Assembly (NCBI GenBank): GCA_030549335.1 | Contig: CM060192.1 | Span: 23,626,157 to 23,690,156, forward strand | DNA from: Pontederia crassipes | Lineage: Eukaryota > Streptophyta > Magnoliopsida > Commelinales > Pontederiaceae | DNA: 64,000 nucleotides | Direction of reading: 5' to 3' | Shown: piece after piece, positions 20,555-32,715 of the stretch | Layout of the letters: every line of letters starts with the position of its first letter | How positions within the stretch are numbered: the stretch's first letter is position 1 | Translations under genes and position numbers: made by a program | The notes under the pieces: generated by a model | Seen by the model: the letters and a program-made list of their open reading frames with translations, nothing else | What the model was told of the DNA's origin: nothing | Databases searched by the model: none

Positions 20555-21942
20555 TCAACAATGTATAGCAATGCATGAAGTAATAGTTTTTTTAATGGCA
20601 AACAATGGCACATAATATACCTCGGCGTCGTCGTCGTTCAATTCGCCATGCATGAAGGCATGCATCATTTTCTTCATTTCAGTCTTGTTACGACGTTCAC
20701 GTTCTTCGAACTCCTTTCTGATCTTTTCCCTAATCGTATCCCTCATCTGATCCATAATTTCTTTCATACCACTTGGAGATGAACCTGAAGTAGATTTACG
20801 ACCATATCCAATATCTGTTGCACTCACAGAAGATCCAAGGTCGTAAATGCGATCCTTCTTCACGCCGACATGGTCCGTCCAAAGTTGTCTTGGGGTCAAC
20901 GGTGTGGTCCCCGCCTGCTTTCCGTCTCTTTCTCCTGCAATGGGATAATATTTTGTAACTTAAAGTATAATATTTTCTCGACATTATATTGAACGACCTT
21001 ACTATTTTCTTAGCAATCGTGCTCGTGGATACACATCCGCCCGAATGCAAGCGCGCTCCTTGGTCCGACTCTCGACTGGTTTTTACTTTTTTGCATTTCA
21101 ATTTGTACTGTTCGGTGGACCACTTTCGTAGCAAATCGATCCAAACGGCCTCGGGGATCCAATTGTGTCGTTCTCCATCAGCTTGAGCTTCCAAAAGCAT
21201 CGCGGACAATCTCTTCGAGCACCGAGAATTAAAAGCCTTCCACATTTGTTCTGTATTCTCGGGCTCCCACCACACATCAGCCTGCATGTGTATAAAAATA
21301 ATTAAAGTATTACGAAAATAAATTTTAATGGCCATGTTGGCTTCTAAGGGTACCCGAAATTTATTAAATAGCATTTGTCTCGTGGCATAAGGAACTTCCC
21401 TTCATGTAAGCCACGCTTCAATATACCTATGTCGCAACACTTTAGTAACTGCCGCAGCCGCGGGTTTTGATGGTACAAACGTGGAAGGACACAAAATTAT
21501 AAAATGTCATAGCTAAATCACAAAATGAATAAGGATTTGAAATACATAAAATAACACTTACCCTAAATTCCTATCTGGCTGCACGTATGCTTTGTAAACA
21601 CGATTTGAGGAAGCCTGGTCTGAGCGAACAACGAGCTCTGACGGGTTCTTCTGGCAATTGTGTCTCCAAGTCCATAATATCAGCGTGAGAGGAAGGACCC
21701 GACGGAGGAGAAGAACGTTCTATTATGCGAATGCCCGTGGCTGATCTAGGAGCCGACGGAGGAGAAGAACGTTCTGTTATGCGAATGCCCGTGACTGATC
21801 TAGGAGCCGACGGAGTACTGAGAGCTCTAGGGACGATCGACTCCTTTCCTTTATTTTTACTTTTACTAGAACGAAACATCTGCATGATACAAAATTTAAT
21901 CCAAGTCAAATTCACAATTGATAAAAAATTCAAATGTGACAA
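20555..21942 (-). pseudogene. TNPA-like protein gene (Transposase_24 / Ptta type) of CACTA2
   Basis: Three open segments on the minus strand (21571-21942, 20796-21374, 20555-20899) are separated by probable introns or frameshifts. The first is Ser/Pro-rich with an 18-residue repeat (APRS..GIRI.ERSSPPS) encoded by a 54-bp tandem repeat. The second has the pattern of PF03004: MWKAFNSRCSKRLS, WIPEAVW, LLRKWSTEQYK, then a Ser-rich GG stretch. The third holds DRIYDLGS and a charged helical region (MRDTIREKIRKEFEERER), suited to a coiled coil. In En/Spm, TNPA binds the subterminal repeats. The start is uncertain; exon joins cannot be fixed without RNA data. Confidence 0.75.
21701..21808. repeat. 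54-bp tandem duplication in the TNPA-like gene
   Basis: The copies at 21701-21754 and 21755-21808 differ at two bases. The length keeps the frame and gives an 18-residue protein repeat. Confidence 0.95.
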
Positions 21943-22364
21943 CGTCTCGACCTGACTATGTTCGGCTACGTCTTGTGTCGCATCTTTAGGAACGAAATTG
22001 TACGTATAACTCGAGAACCAATTCCTAATATCCGGAGGCGCTTATAAAAAATAAACAAATTAATTCGAATAAGCTTATGCGTATAATTCTTTTGATTATT
22101 ATTTCAAACACTCACGAGATGGTAGCAAATATAAGAATGCATCGTACTCGTCAGGCATCCGTCGATCCGATTGTTTGTCCACATGCATTGCTAACGCATC
22201 AAACAAACTATTGCGAGATGATAATTTGAATAAACCGATATGATACAACATGAAAATGAATCGTAAACGAACAATCCATAAGATGACAATAGTCTTAATA
22301 CAAGATCCCCATAGTTGTAAGATATAAAAATACAACATGATCGTGACATTAAGTAATAATAACG

Positions 22365-25300
22365 TTACTCATCATCTGGGTTACCACATGAATGGTACCC
22401 ATCATCATCATCTGAAGTTGACGTAGTTTCAAATTCATCTTAGTCCGAGCCGTTTTCATCATTTTGTATGTCGACGTTATAGAAGTCTTCAAATACGTGT
22501 TTCGAATCCTATAGATCGTCGACTAATTCGGTGTCTACAATAGGGGCCACAGAAGTATGCGAGTCATCTTGATATGCACATTGCAATGCACCATCAACTT
22601 CTATTCTGCTTCTCGCCTTCGTCTTTACTACAACCCACCATTGTGCTTTGTCCCTGGTCTTCTCCGGATATGACACATAATATACTTGTCTTGTAGAAGA
22701 CAGAATAATGAAAGGATCAAAACGATCATAACACCTATTGTGACGTATTTCAACTATTTTGAAATCTTTATGAACTTGCATCCCTATCCTTTCCTTTGGA
22801 TCAAACCAATTACACTCAAATAATGTGACTTCATTACCTCCAGTGTATTGCAGTTGAATAATGTCTTTGAGAATACCGTAGTAGTCGCGCTTATTTTCTT
22901 CGTCCGCGGATCCTATGACACATACTCCACTATTCACGGTTTTCTTCCCGATCGACCAAGTTTCAGTGTGAAACTTATAACCATTCGTAAAATACACCGG
23001 CCAACTTTTCACCTCTCGAGCCAGTCCCCATGCCAAATTTTGAAGATCAGACGCCGTGCCGGTACTGAGAACCTAATATGAAAATGAATGAGAAGAGTAT
23101 ACGCTGAAGATGTCAAATTGTTTAAAATATCGTAAGAGTTACCTGTTCCTTAAACCACGGTGCGAAGTCATTCTCGATTCTATCTTGTACATGTTCTTCA
23201 GGAACATTGTAGTATTGTAAGAAAGCACTACATAGAAAGTGATGGTTACATCAAAATGTTGTATGGGAAGACGTTAAAGAAAAGAACGCATGGATCTTAA
23301 ACTTACTTAATGTAGCCTTGCACCTCCTACATGTTTAGAAGGACATGATTCGTGGTAGACTTGAATTCTGCATCACTGAGCCATCTACTCTTTGGCTTCC
23401 CAAAATGTCATCCTAACTGATTGAAGATCGACAAAGATGCCACATTAGACTGTTCTTCTGGAACTTCATCATTTCGATGGACTCTGGTCCTCGCACACTT
23501 AATATGGGACTCTAAGTAGTAAGAACAGAAGTACGAAGTCTCCTGAATCATATACGCTTCACATATGGATCCTTCGACACGTGCTTTGTTCTTAATCGTC
23601 CTTTTAATTCGATTAAGATATCTTTCAAAAGGATACATCCACCTATATTGTACTGGTCCACCTACCCGTGCCTCATACGGCAGATGAATAGGTAAGTGCT
23701 CCATGAAATCAAAGAATCCCAGTGGAATTATTCATTCCAACTTACATAATATTATCGAAATATTACATTTCAATTGGGTCATATTTTCCACCGTTACTGT
23801 TGTAGAACACAATTCTTTGAAGAATTGACTCAACTCCGTTATCGGCTTCCAAATCTTGTCCGGGAGTGAAGAAAAAGCAATAGGAAGTAAAGTTTTCATG
23901 AATATGTGGCAGTCGTGACATTTCATGCCAAACAAACGCAAGTTATTTATGTCCACACAAAGGGTCAGATTTTATGCATAACCATCCGGCATTCTCAGCT
24001 CTTGGATCCAGCGACACACTTGAGTCTTCTGCTCCTTAGTAAGAACATAACTTGCCTTTGGTTTAGATAATCTACCGTTAGGTAAAGTCACTAAGTACAA
24101 CTCTGGCCTTCGACAGTACTCCTTCAAATCTAGTCTCGCATTTAGGTTGTTCTTTGTTTTGCCCTTAATGTCCGTTACGGTGTTGAATACATTTTTAAAC
24201 ACATTTCTCTCAATGTGCATGACGTACAAATTATGACGTATCAAACAATCAGACCAATAAGGTAAATCCCAAAATATACTTCGTTTGGTCCAATTATGAC
24301 AAACACCATACTCATCGTATGTGACATTTGGGTCGTCGATAATTCTGCATAAAGCATTGACAATGCGACGTAATTGAGCTCCTGAGCGTCTGACCGGAGC
24401 CATGTCTTCTACAATCCTATTCCGTCGAAATGCATTTCGGTTATTTATGTACGGATGAACAGCTGTAAGAAACCGTCTATGGCAATCAAACCAACTATTT
24501 TTACCCCCATTTCTCAAAGTTCTGGGTGTTCCATGCAACATGGACAAGTTAATTTCCCTGCGGTCATCCAACCAGACAACATCCCGTAGGCAGGAAAGTC
24601 ATTAATGGTCCACAATAAGGCAGCTTTCAAAGTGAAATTTTGTTTGGTCGACACATCATAAGCGACGACACCATCCCACAGTTCTTTTAGCTCGTCTATT
24701 AGAGGCTGTAAATACACGTCTATTCTCTGTTTAGGACTATGAGGACCAGGAATAATGCATGTCAAAAACATATAAGGTGCGGACATACAAATCCCAGGTG
24801 GCAAATTATAAGGTGTTATTATGACCGGCCAACATGAATAAGGAACTGAAGTCTGACCATACAGTGTAAAACCATCCGTGCATAATCCTAGCCTTATGTT
24901 CCTTTCGTCCCTAGCAAAATCAGGATGCTTACGATCAAAATGTTTCCACGCTTCACCATCCGATGGGTGAAGCATGACACCTTCAGAAGTATTATGCTGT
25001 GCATGCCACTTCATTTGCGACGCTGACCCTATAGACGAGTATAGTCTTTTAAGCCTTTGAATAAGAGGCAAATAATGCATTATTTTCACAGCCACTTGTG
25101 ACTTGTTAGTCACTCTATATCGTTCGGCCCCGCAAAATTTGCATTCATTTAGATTGATGTCATCACCGTAATATAACATACAACCATCATGACAACAATC
25201 TATTTTAGTTGAGCCAAGACCAAGTTTACTGACCAATCTTTTTGTCCTATAAAAATTTTTAGGAATACGAGCCCCAGTTGATGTGACCTCTTTTAAAATG

Positions 25301-25865
25301 TCTAGAAATGGATCAAAACATGCTTGTGAAATATTGTGGTCAACTTCATATTCAACAATCTAACAGCAAGTGATAGTTCGGAATGACTTTCACACCCAGG
25401 CCATAAGGGTTGGCTCGATGCGTTTAGTAAGTCATAAAAATCTCTTGCTTCTGGATTTGGTGCCTCTTCATTTTGCTCAAATCTAATATTGCCATACTCA
25501 GTTGCAGCTGCGTCATAAACTAACTGTTCATATTGCGAAGTAAATGTTGGTTCAGGATCGACAAAATGAAGATCTGAATTTGGGACGCTTGTCGAAGGCG
25601 CTCCTTCGTCTAAATCATCCCATTGCCAATAATTGGGCTTGAAACCCTTTCTATATAAGTGAACTTTAACAGTCTCTACCGTCTGTAACTTTGTGCTAGC
25701 ACATTTCAAACAATGACATATAATTGTTCCCTCCCGCTGATATTGGAAAGATTGACAAGCCACACTAACATAATAGTCAACGCCATCTATGAATTCTTGT
25801 GTCAAGCCTCTACGACCAGGATTATTTCTATTGTACATCCATCGACGATCGTTGGAGTCAGACAT
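22365..25865 (-). pseudogene. TNP2-like transposase gene of CACTA2
   Basis: Domains in order: Transpos_assoc (PF13963) at the N-terminus, from 25865, with EFIDGVDYYVSVA and a CxC-type knuckle (CHCLKC); TNP2 core (PF02992) across 24000-25250 with CPCCME and KNSWFDCHRRFL; DUF4218 (PF13960) around 23400-23960 with GMKCHDCH and LPYEARVGGPVQYRWMYPFER; DUF4216 (PF13952) at 22509-23036 with SGVCVIGS, YYGILKDIIQLQY, FECNWFD and DPFIILSS; then an acidic tail to the stop at 22365. Lesions: frameshift near 25356, frameshift near 24530, stops near 23970 and 23732 and in the tail. Introns are likely around 23060-23140 and 23240-23310. Domain names come from pattern recognition. Confidence 0.88.
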
Positions 25866-27390
25866 AATGTCTACATTATTTGCAAATCATCAAAAATTTT
25901 GGTCATACAAAATTTACGTCATGCATGTATAGCGGAAAAATCTTAAAAAGTTTACGTCGTTTAGAGTCATAGCGACAAACTACAGTCATGCATGTATAGC
26001 GAGCTGAAATACTTGATTTTCCAATAATGGAAATAAATTCACAATAAAACATACAGAAACCTAGGAACTATGCTCTGGTTCAGATGTAAATTCAGGAGCA
26101 TTCTATATAGGCATATGATCCCATGTGCAAGCAAAAACTACGAATGGATATGTACAAGCACCATGTATTTGAATTGAATTGCAGCCTTCATATATAATCA
26201 AAGGCGCAAACCATGTGAAGCATCCTTAGAGACAAAAGCAGATTTCTAAACTTGCATACTCAATCTACACTCTCTGATTCACTGCTTCTGATATATTAAT
26301 CTCGAAGGAGTACAAAAGAACGGAACATGGATAGTATCATTTTAACATATAAATACATCACAGAGAAATTTGCATTCTTTTGAATAGCAATTGCCAAATC
26401 AAATGTGTGCCTTGTGAGAAGAAAATTGATTAAAGGAAAAATGAACTGCAAGACTTATGTGTGGATGCAAAACTTATGTATAGTTCCAAGGATACCTACA
26501 AACTCTAATGGAAAATTATCTTATCAAACTACAAAGAAGATTTTTTTCAGGAAGTCGAAACAAAATTAAATAAATGAATACCCAACACTGACAAACATCA
26601 TCATGAAGAAGAAGTTGATGTCCAAAAGATTAGAATGGAAGAACTCACCAGGCAGAAGAGCAATATATAGAGAGGAATAAGCTAGATGTTGATGTTCCAA
26701 GAATACTCTTCCCTAGAATTGTGTACGGTCTGCAAAACACAAGCCAGAAATACGATGAAGAAAGAATTGACATTAAAGATAGGAAATCAGAAAACTCATG
26801 TTAGATAATGAACTCATGTTAGATAAGACGCACTGAAAAAAAAAGAAAAGAAAAATTGGAAATTTTGAGCTCTGGTTAATTAATTAACTCTTTGGCTTCA
26901 CAAAACAATAAAAAACCAGCCTTGAATTCAAGCTCTAGTTAATTAATTAACTATTTGGCTTCACAAAACAAAGGGAGGCCAGGGCAGGGTTCTTGAATGC
27001 ATTCTAATATGACAATTTATTTGATTATAATTAAATATAAAAGAAGGCCCCACAAAAGAGCACCAACTTTTTCAAATAATTAATCCTTAATAGGCAATTA
27101 AACAAGTCCAAAGATCTTATCTTCTCTTTTACAACCTGTGCTAGGTTTTTTTTTCATTTGTAGGTGCCAAAGGAACAACAAGTTCATGTATCCTTTGGAG
27201 TTAGGAAAAGATATGAAAAATATATGTAAGGTGACACATTCCACCCATGAGTACCGGTGAAGCTGTCCTCATAGACCTTTGAAAAGCCAATTGTGCAGCC
27301 CCGAGTATAAAAAGTCTGCAATTATTGTATATTTTCACTGTAGGGATCTTAGTTGCATAACTCCGACCTTTTTTAGATTAATGATATAGT
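25866..27390. other. CACTA2 region upstream of TNP2, no gene seen
   Basis: AT-rich noncoding DNA. A local duplication of GTTAATTAATTAACT...TTTGGCTTCACAAAACAA occurs at about 26874-26912 and 26937-26976. It probably holds the 5' untranslated region and introns of TNP2. Confidence 0.55.
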
Positions 27391-27393
27391 TAT

Positions 27394-27600
27394 CGGATCT
27401 GGCCGCCGTGCGCGGAGGGTGGCCGGATCTGGCCGCCGCACGCTGAGGGCGGGCGGATCTGGCCGCCGCGCGCCGAGGGCGGCCGGATCTGGCCGCCGCG
27501 GAAAGGGCGGTCGGATCTGGTCATCGCGCGCGGAGGGCGGCCGGATCTAGCTGCCGCGCACGGAGGGCGGCAGGATCTGGCCGCTGGAGAGAGCAAGGAG
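27394..27600. repeat. GC-rich tandem repeat, about 30-bp unit, 7 copies
   Basis: The core CGGATCTGGCCGCCG recurs about every 27-32 bp with variants. It sits between the right subterminal array and TNP2, so near the likely transcription start. The Arg/Pro-rich frame at 27390-27596 is a composition effect. Confidence 0.9.
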
Positions 27601-27794
27601 GGCGCACGGGGATCGGAGCCTACCTGCGCCGGAGATTACAGTCGGCGGCGACCTGGCGGCGGAAGCTTTGGGCGCCAGCTTCTTTTGGCAATGCGGGATT
27701 GGAGGTGGCCGCCGGATCGGACGAAATGCAGAGGACGAAACGCGGGATCGAAAACGGACAAAGTGACAGTGGGGTCGGGTATTTATATAAGCAG

Positions 27795-28435
27795 TTTCCG
27801 ACGGTCGTAAGCGTCACAAAATAGGTAAATATAATATAATATAATATTAATTCGAATTTCGACGGCTCAAACCCGCTGGATGAACCGTTGAAACTTTCGA
27901 CGGTTATCTAAATCGTCAAAACTTTTGACGATTTTAGCCGTCGATATATATAATAATATATATCTCAACTGAACATAGTTGCGTAAATTATAAATTTCCA
28001 TTTTCGACGGTTAAGACCGTCGAAAATAATTAAGGTAGAATATTTTAATTAATTAAAATCTCATAACGTTCCGACGGGTTTGATCGCCGAAATATCGACG
28101 GTTGCATCGAACGTCGCAAAATTTCGACGATCGAAACCGTCGAAAATTAAAATAATAGTACGGGACCAACATTGAAATATTTCAACGGCTAAGACCGTTG
28201 GAAGTTTCAACGGATAGGTAAACAGTCGAAACTTTCGACGGTCAGAACCATCAAAGAACTGAGATTTTCGACGGAATCTTTCGACGAATTCTGGACGTCG
28301 AAAGTTTAGACGGCCCGAACCGTCGAAAAAACCTGACGAAAAATTCGACGATTTACACGATCCGTCGAAAAAACCGTCGGTATTTCAGACGGATTTTGGA
28401 CCGTCGAAAATAAACCGTCGGAAATCAGGCTTTTT
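27795..28435. repeat. CACTA2 right subterminal array
   Basis: Repeats of TTCGACGG(T/C)T and AACCGTCGAAA in both orientations mirror the left array but with TTTCGACGG rather than ATCGACGG as the common form. It ends at the right terminus. Confidence 0.85.
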
Positions 28436-28444
28436 CTTATAGTG

Positions 28445-29890
28445 TTGTAAGAAAAAATATTTGACTCGCATAGAATTGAGTGATGTGAAAAATACAAAAT
28501 ATTAGAAAATTATGTGGTTCGTGTGAGAGGGTCACGTATTAGGATCAGTTACCCCTAGACGTATGATTACCCCCACACGAGTGACTACCCTTACTTCACA
28601 AGAATGATATTGAATTAAGCTTTAAAATTTATAAATTCTCTATACTATCACTACAAGAACAACAAGTATATAACATGTCATTGTGGTGCTTGAGGGTCCA
28701 TCCATAGGGACAAAGTTGAAAAGTTCACACTTGATGAAACCATTTAGAAGGAAAAGCTTAAGTCTATAGGTGTCATTTAAAGTGAGAAAATGAAATGCTA
28801 CAAACAAAAAATCAAGCAAATAAAACTGTACTAATTTTTATGAGTTTTTAATACAAAAGGAGACAAAGGTCAGTGTAGATAAACAATAGGTCTTAGGGAG
28901 ATATTTTCACTTGAGATTAATATGCTTCAGACACTAAATTATGATTAGGATTACACACTGCTCCTCATCATGCACACAAATATGTAATCATATGATACAC
29001 ATCACTCAGCTCATTAGTGAAACTCTCATACACTTGGATGGCTCAGCTCACGCATGCTGATGGGATGATCTATTCAACTCAGGCAACACTCTTGAGCACT
29101 GAGCAATAAGATGATTCGAATCCACACTGAGGAATTGAGTTGGGCTTTCGCGCAATCTTAACCTGCCGGGTGAAGATCCAAAATGACCTCTTCTCATACT
29201 GAGTTGGACTCCTGTTTGTGAAGATAGCCCTCTAGGTCAGAACCTCTTTGGTTGAGAACTATGTGAAACATGACAATGACCTCTCTAAGTATGACTTAGC
29301 GACTATGTGCCATCTTAGATCCTCCACAGACACAAAGGATAGAAGTACCCTCTTGGGTAAGAGGACATAGAATCAATAAAAATAGGACCAAAACGAAAGG
29401 AAGATGTTGATGTAAATCAAGGAGCAAAACAAGTTCAGCTCCAAAACACACAACTCTTGATTCCATTTTTGGTGATGAAGCCGTGTCCCACCTCTCGGAA
29501 TGCACAACTCCGAAACGGTCCGTAACAATGATTTCACAGCCTTTATGGTGTCCAAATTAGAGTAAATGTTTTATTTTCATGGCCCCTAACATCCTCGTCA
29601 TGGCTCGTAACTCGGGCAAATTTTTGGCGTGAAAACACATTTTAAATCAAGTGGTTTCACTGCCGTTATATTCATTTCAGCCTTTGGCAACCTCAATTTT
29701 TTACTCCATTTTAACTCCGTTTCGAGTGTCATTTTCTCTGATGGCTTCATGACTATTTTCTCTTGCCTTTTCTACAACAGAACACAAATTTTGTGTAGAT
29801 TTCCATTTCATAAAATAAAGCAATAAGGTTAGAAAATGATGCATGCTATGAAAATGAATTGAAATGTGATTAAATGCATGGGTAATATGT
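28445..29890. other. Unclassified AT-rich DNA right of CACTA2
   Basis: The first bases continue the host duplication interrupted by CACTA2. Beyond about 28500 I find no recognisable gene, LTR end or primer site. Short frames such as 29296-29505 and 29701-29937 lack supporting features. Part may be the 5' region of element D. Confidence 0.4.
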
Positions 29891-29896
29891 TGTATT

Positions 29897-30376
29897 TTGA
29901 AAGCATCAAGGATCGACCTTAGCGACAAGGATGACAATAAGTCTACAAGGGATGAGGGTCATCCAGAGTTGCCCGCGAATACAGCTCCGAGCACCTGCAC
30001 CTCATCTCCGACCCATGGTCCATGGTCACTCGAGCAGATCTTCGCCCAATGTGGTGGAAGAGAATATAAAAGTAACTATAGCACCTAAGGCAGCCATGCC
30101 CTCTGAGAGAAGAACACCCACACGTCTCCAGTCAACTAAATGGACCGACAAACCACTAACACTAGGATCCAGGCAATGGAGAAGGTGCCGACTCAACCAT
30201 TGGCAAGAAGGATCAAAACAGTAGCACGGAAGCCACCATAGATGCGGCCATTGAATGTTGCAAGAGAAGACACTTCCAGTACTTCTAAGGAGGCAAAAAG
30301 TCAGAGTATGGATGAGCCACTGGCCTCGAAGCAAGTGCCCTAGGAGCCTGATGTGCATATGACCCGCCTGATGTGC
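29897..30376 (+). pseudogene. Probable 5' part of element D coding region
   Basis: Low-complexity, Pro/Ser/Thr-rich coding-like sequence with stops lies directly left of the element C insertion; its continuation right of C (56262 on) is an ATHILA ORF-1-like gene. The open frames 29897-30088 and 29931-30224 overlap. The C target duplication TGTGC is at 30372-30376. Assignment to D rests on position and similar composition. Confidence 0.4.
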
Positions 30377-31417
30377 TGATCACTTGATGATCACTATATG
30401 TTTCTAGCCCATTTTAGATGCTTTTCACACATATCGAGTCCAACTTTTACCTATTTTTGGACCAATTATACCTGGAATGCAAACATTATGATAACTAATT
30501 GATATTCCTCATTTCATACTTAATTCCATGTGCATAGAGATTCTGAAATGCCAAAATCCATTAATATTTAAATTCTATGCCAAGTTATCATTTTGAGGAC
30601 AAGTTATCATTATTATATTTCAAGTTATCATTATTTTGAATGAACTGATTTTCAATGGTTTTCTTGCCCTAAATCCATCATTATTATGTATAAATCATAT
30701 TTGGATAGTCACATCTCAAATTGTGCAAAGTTTTAAGTCCATTTGAAGAAGTTATCATTTTTCAAGTGCCAAGGTATCGTTAAAGGGCAATTTTGTCATT
30801 TCAACATGCAAAACCATTAATTCTGCACAAGGACCTTAAGCAATCATCTTATTATTGTTCTAACTCATTGCTGGTCAAATTTCATCACATTTGGATAACC
30901 AAAACTCAAGTTATCATAAGTTATCGTTTTCAAGGCATTTAAGTTATCGTTTTTGGCACCCAAGTTATCATTTTTATGAAATCTTATTCATAATTGATTT
31001 CTAACCTCACTCGATTGCCATTATGATCCATTTGAAACCTTCAATGCCTTGAACCACTCCCACTTGAGTATTTTCCATGAAATGTAGAAGGTTATCATTT
31101 TGGGTTCCTTAAGTTGCAAATTTGATATCGGTTTTCATTCTTGCAACACACCAATTCCCTTTTTGCTATAGATCTGATTTTAACTGCTATCCTAATCTTT
31201 AGTTGTTTAAATATTATTAGAAGACTTTCATGCTTGATGTTTTGTCCCTTGTAGCAAGTGGAATAGGACTGAAAAAAAAGGAAGAAAAAGGAAGGGGGAC
31301 CACTAGCTTTTTGGCTGTCCAAAAAGCTCACTGCTGAAATTTCAGGACCAGAGGACAGGTGGCTCACATCAAAGCTAAGGAACATTTGGATGCTGATCTA
31401 AGGATGCACAAGACTCA

Positions 31418-31425
31418 TATAAAAT
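31418..31425 (+). promoter_or_regulatory. Putative TATA box of LTR C
   Basis: TATAAAAT lies upstream of the block shared by all LTR copies, about 340 bp before the first hairpin module. Transcription from here would place the hairpins in the RNA leader. Confidence 0.5.
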
Positions 31426-31759
31426 CTGAAATTTCTGGAGGAGGAAATGGGGGGCTGGTCATTCAGGGGTTTGAGCAAGGGTTTTGGAGCTGGTGGTTGG
31501 AGTTATTGCTGCTGGGAGCTGCTGCTGGCCGAGACATCTTGAAGAACTATGATTTGTATCTGTTTCTCATTCTATTTTCTGTCAAGCTTTGTAAACACGA
31601 GGAGATAAACTCCATTTCTTCTATGATGGAGTAGTAGTTTAGATTAGTTTTGGATGGATATGGACTGTTTTATAATTCCTGCACTGAATCATTGCTGATT
31701 TTCAGATTTCAGAAACATTCTGTACTGATTTATGCTATGCTACTATTAGATCCAATTGT

Positions 31760-32715
31760 AACCAATGACTGAGAAGTATTACTTGATCTAATCATCTTAC
31801 AGAAGTGAATTAAGAGTTAATGTCAGTTTTCTGGACTCCATTCAATTGCAAATCTGATTTCTGATTTGGTTTCCTGATATCTGATTTTCTGAAGATTTCT
31901 GAATCTGATTCTGATTTGTATGGCTGTTGAATTTATTCTTCACTTACAATCTGATTAATTGAGTCCTTGGGAAGTTGCTATTGTTCCTATCTTGTTCAGA
32001 AATGAATCAAGATTGTTTGGACAATCATTTGACTCAAATCAGATTTTCCACTGATTTCTGAAATGAAAACATGAATTCTGATTTTTCTGATTTCCTATTG
32101 AAATCTATTTTTACCAATTGAATCCCCTAAATTCTTCCAATCACTGATAAGTGTACTTTAGGGATGTCTTGCAATCCAGAGATGGGTCAAGAATCAGTTG
32201 GTAAGTTAGATTTCCATTGATTTAAAATTTTGATTTCTAAAATCTGATTTCCTGATTTTTTTCCTGAACAATTTGAATTTGTTTGTCATTGTGGACCTGA
32301 TTAATTGAGTAACTGAAATGTTGTCATTGCTCATATCTTGTTCAGGAATGAATTAAGATGTTGGCATATTATCTTTGACTCAAAACATATTGCAAATCTG
32401 ATTTCTGAACTTTAATGAAATTTGTTTTCTGATTTTCTGCTGGAACTGTTTTATCAATTGAACCCCCTGATTTTATCCAATCATTGAGAGATGAACTTTA
32501 GGGATTCTTGTAGTCCAGGGATGGGTCAAGAAGCAATTGATAAACCTGATTTCATGGATTTGTATTTCAGTTTTCTGAATTTGCATAATTCTATTTGCTG
32601 ATTTCTATTTCTGATTTCCATTTGAATTCTGATTTGCATTGTCAACCCTCATTTTAATCCACTACTAAGAGGTAGTCTTAAGGGCTTCCTTGAGATCCAG
32701 AGATGGGCCAAGGAG
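31760..32715 (+). other. Hairpin-module array in LTR C
   Basis: Hairpin 2 copies are at 31990-32012 (loop GAAA), 32168-32191 (GAGA), 32336-32358 (GGAA), 32505-32532 (GGGA) and 32688-32713 (GAGA). Hairpin 1 copies are at 32142-32153 (CACT/AGTG), 32481-32494 (TCATT/GATGA) and 32661-32676 (ACTACT/GGTAGT, loop AAGA). A last module continues after B at 47415-47428 and 47441-47465. The loop series GAAA, GAGA, GGAA, GGGA is what the GNRA rule allows. Confidence 0.7.

Larger units (their letters stand above)
18316..28444 (-). mobile_element. CACTA2: complete-ended CACTA (En/Spm) transposon, 10.1 kb
   Basis: The left end is CACTACAAGAAAATTGCC; the right end is the complement of CACTATAAGAAAAAGCC. The 3-bp target duplication TTG lies at 18313-18315 and 28445-28447. 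Subterminal arrays of CGACGGTT/AACCGTCG flank two minus-strand genes: a TNP2-like transposase (22365-25865), then a TNPA-like gene (20555-21942), the usual En/Spm order. A LINE scrap lies at 19690-20420. The gene lesions are few, so it may have been active fairly recently, but this copy cannot encode intact TNP2. Confidence 0.92.
30377..32715 (+). repeat. Element C 5' LTR, left part
   Basis: It begins TGATCACTTGATGATCAC, the complement of the F and B right ends. It holds about nine AAGTTATC(A/G) motifs (30590-31100), a TATA box (31418-31425) and hairpin modules. Element B is inserted at 32715/32716 with an AGGAG duplication; the LTR resumes at 47328. Confidence 0.93.
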
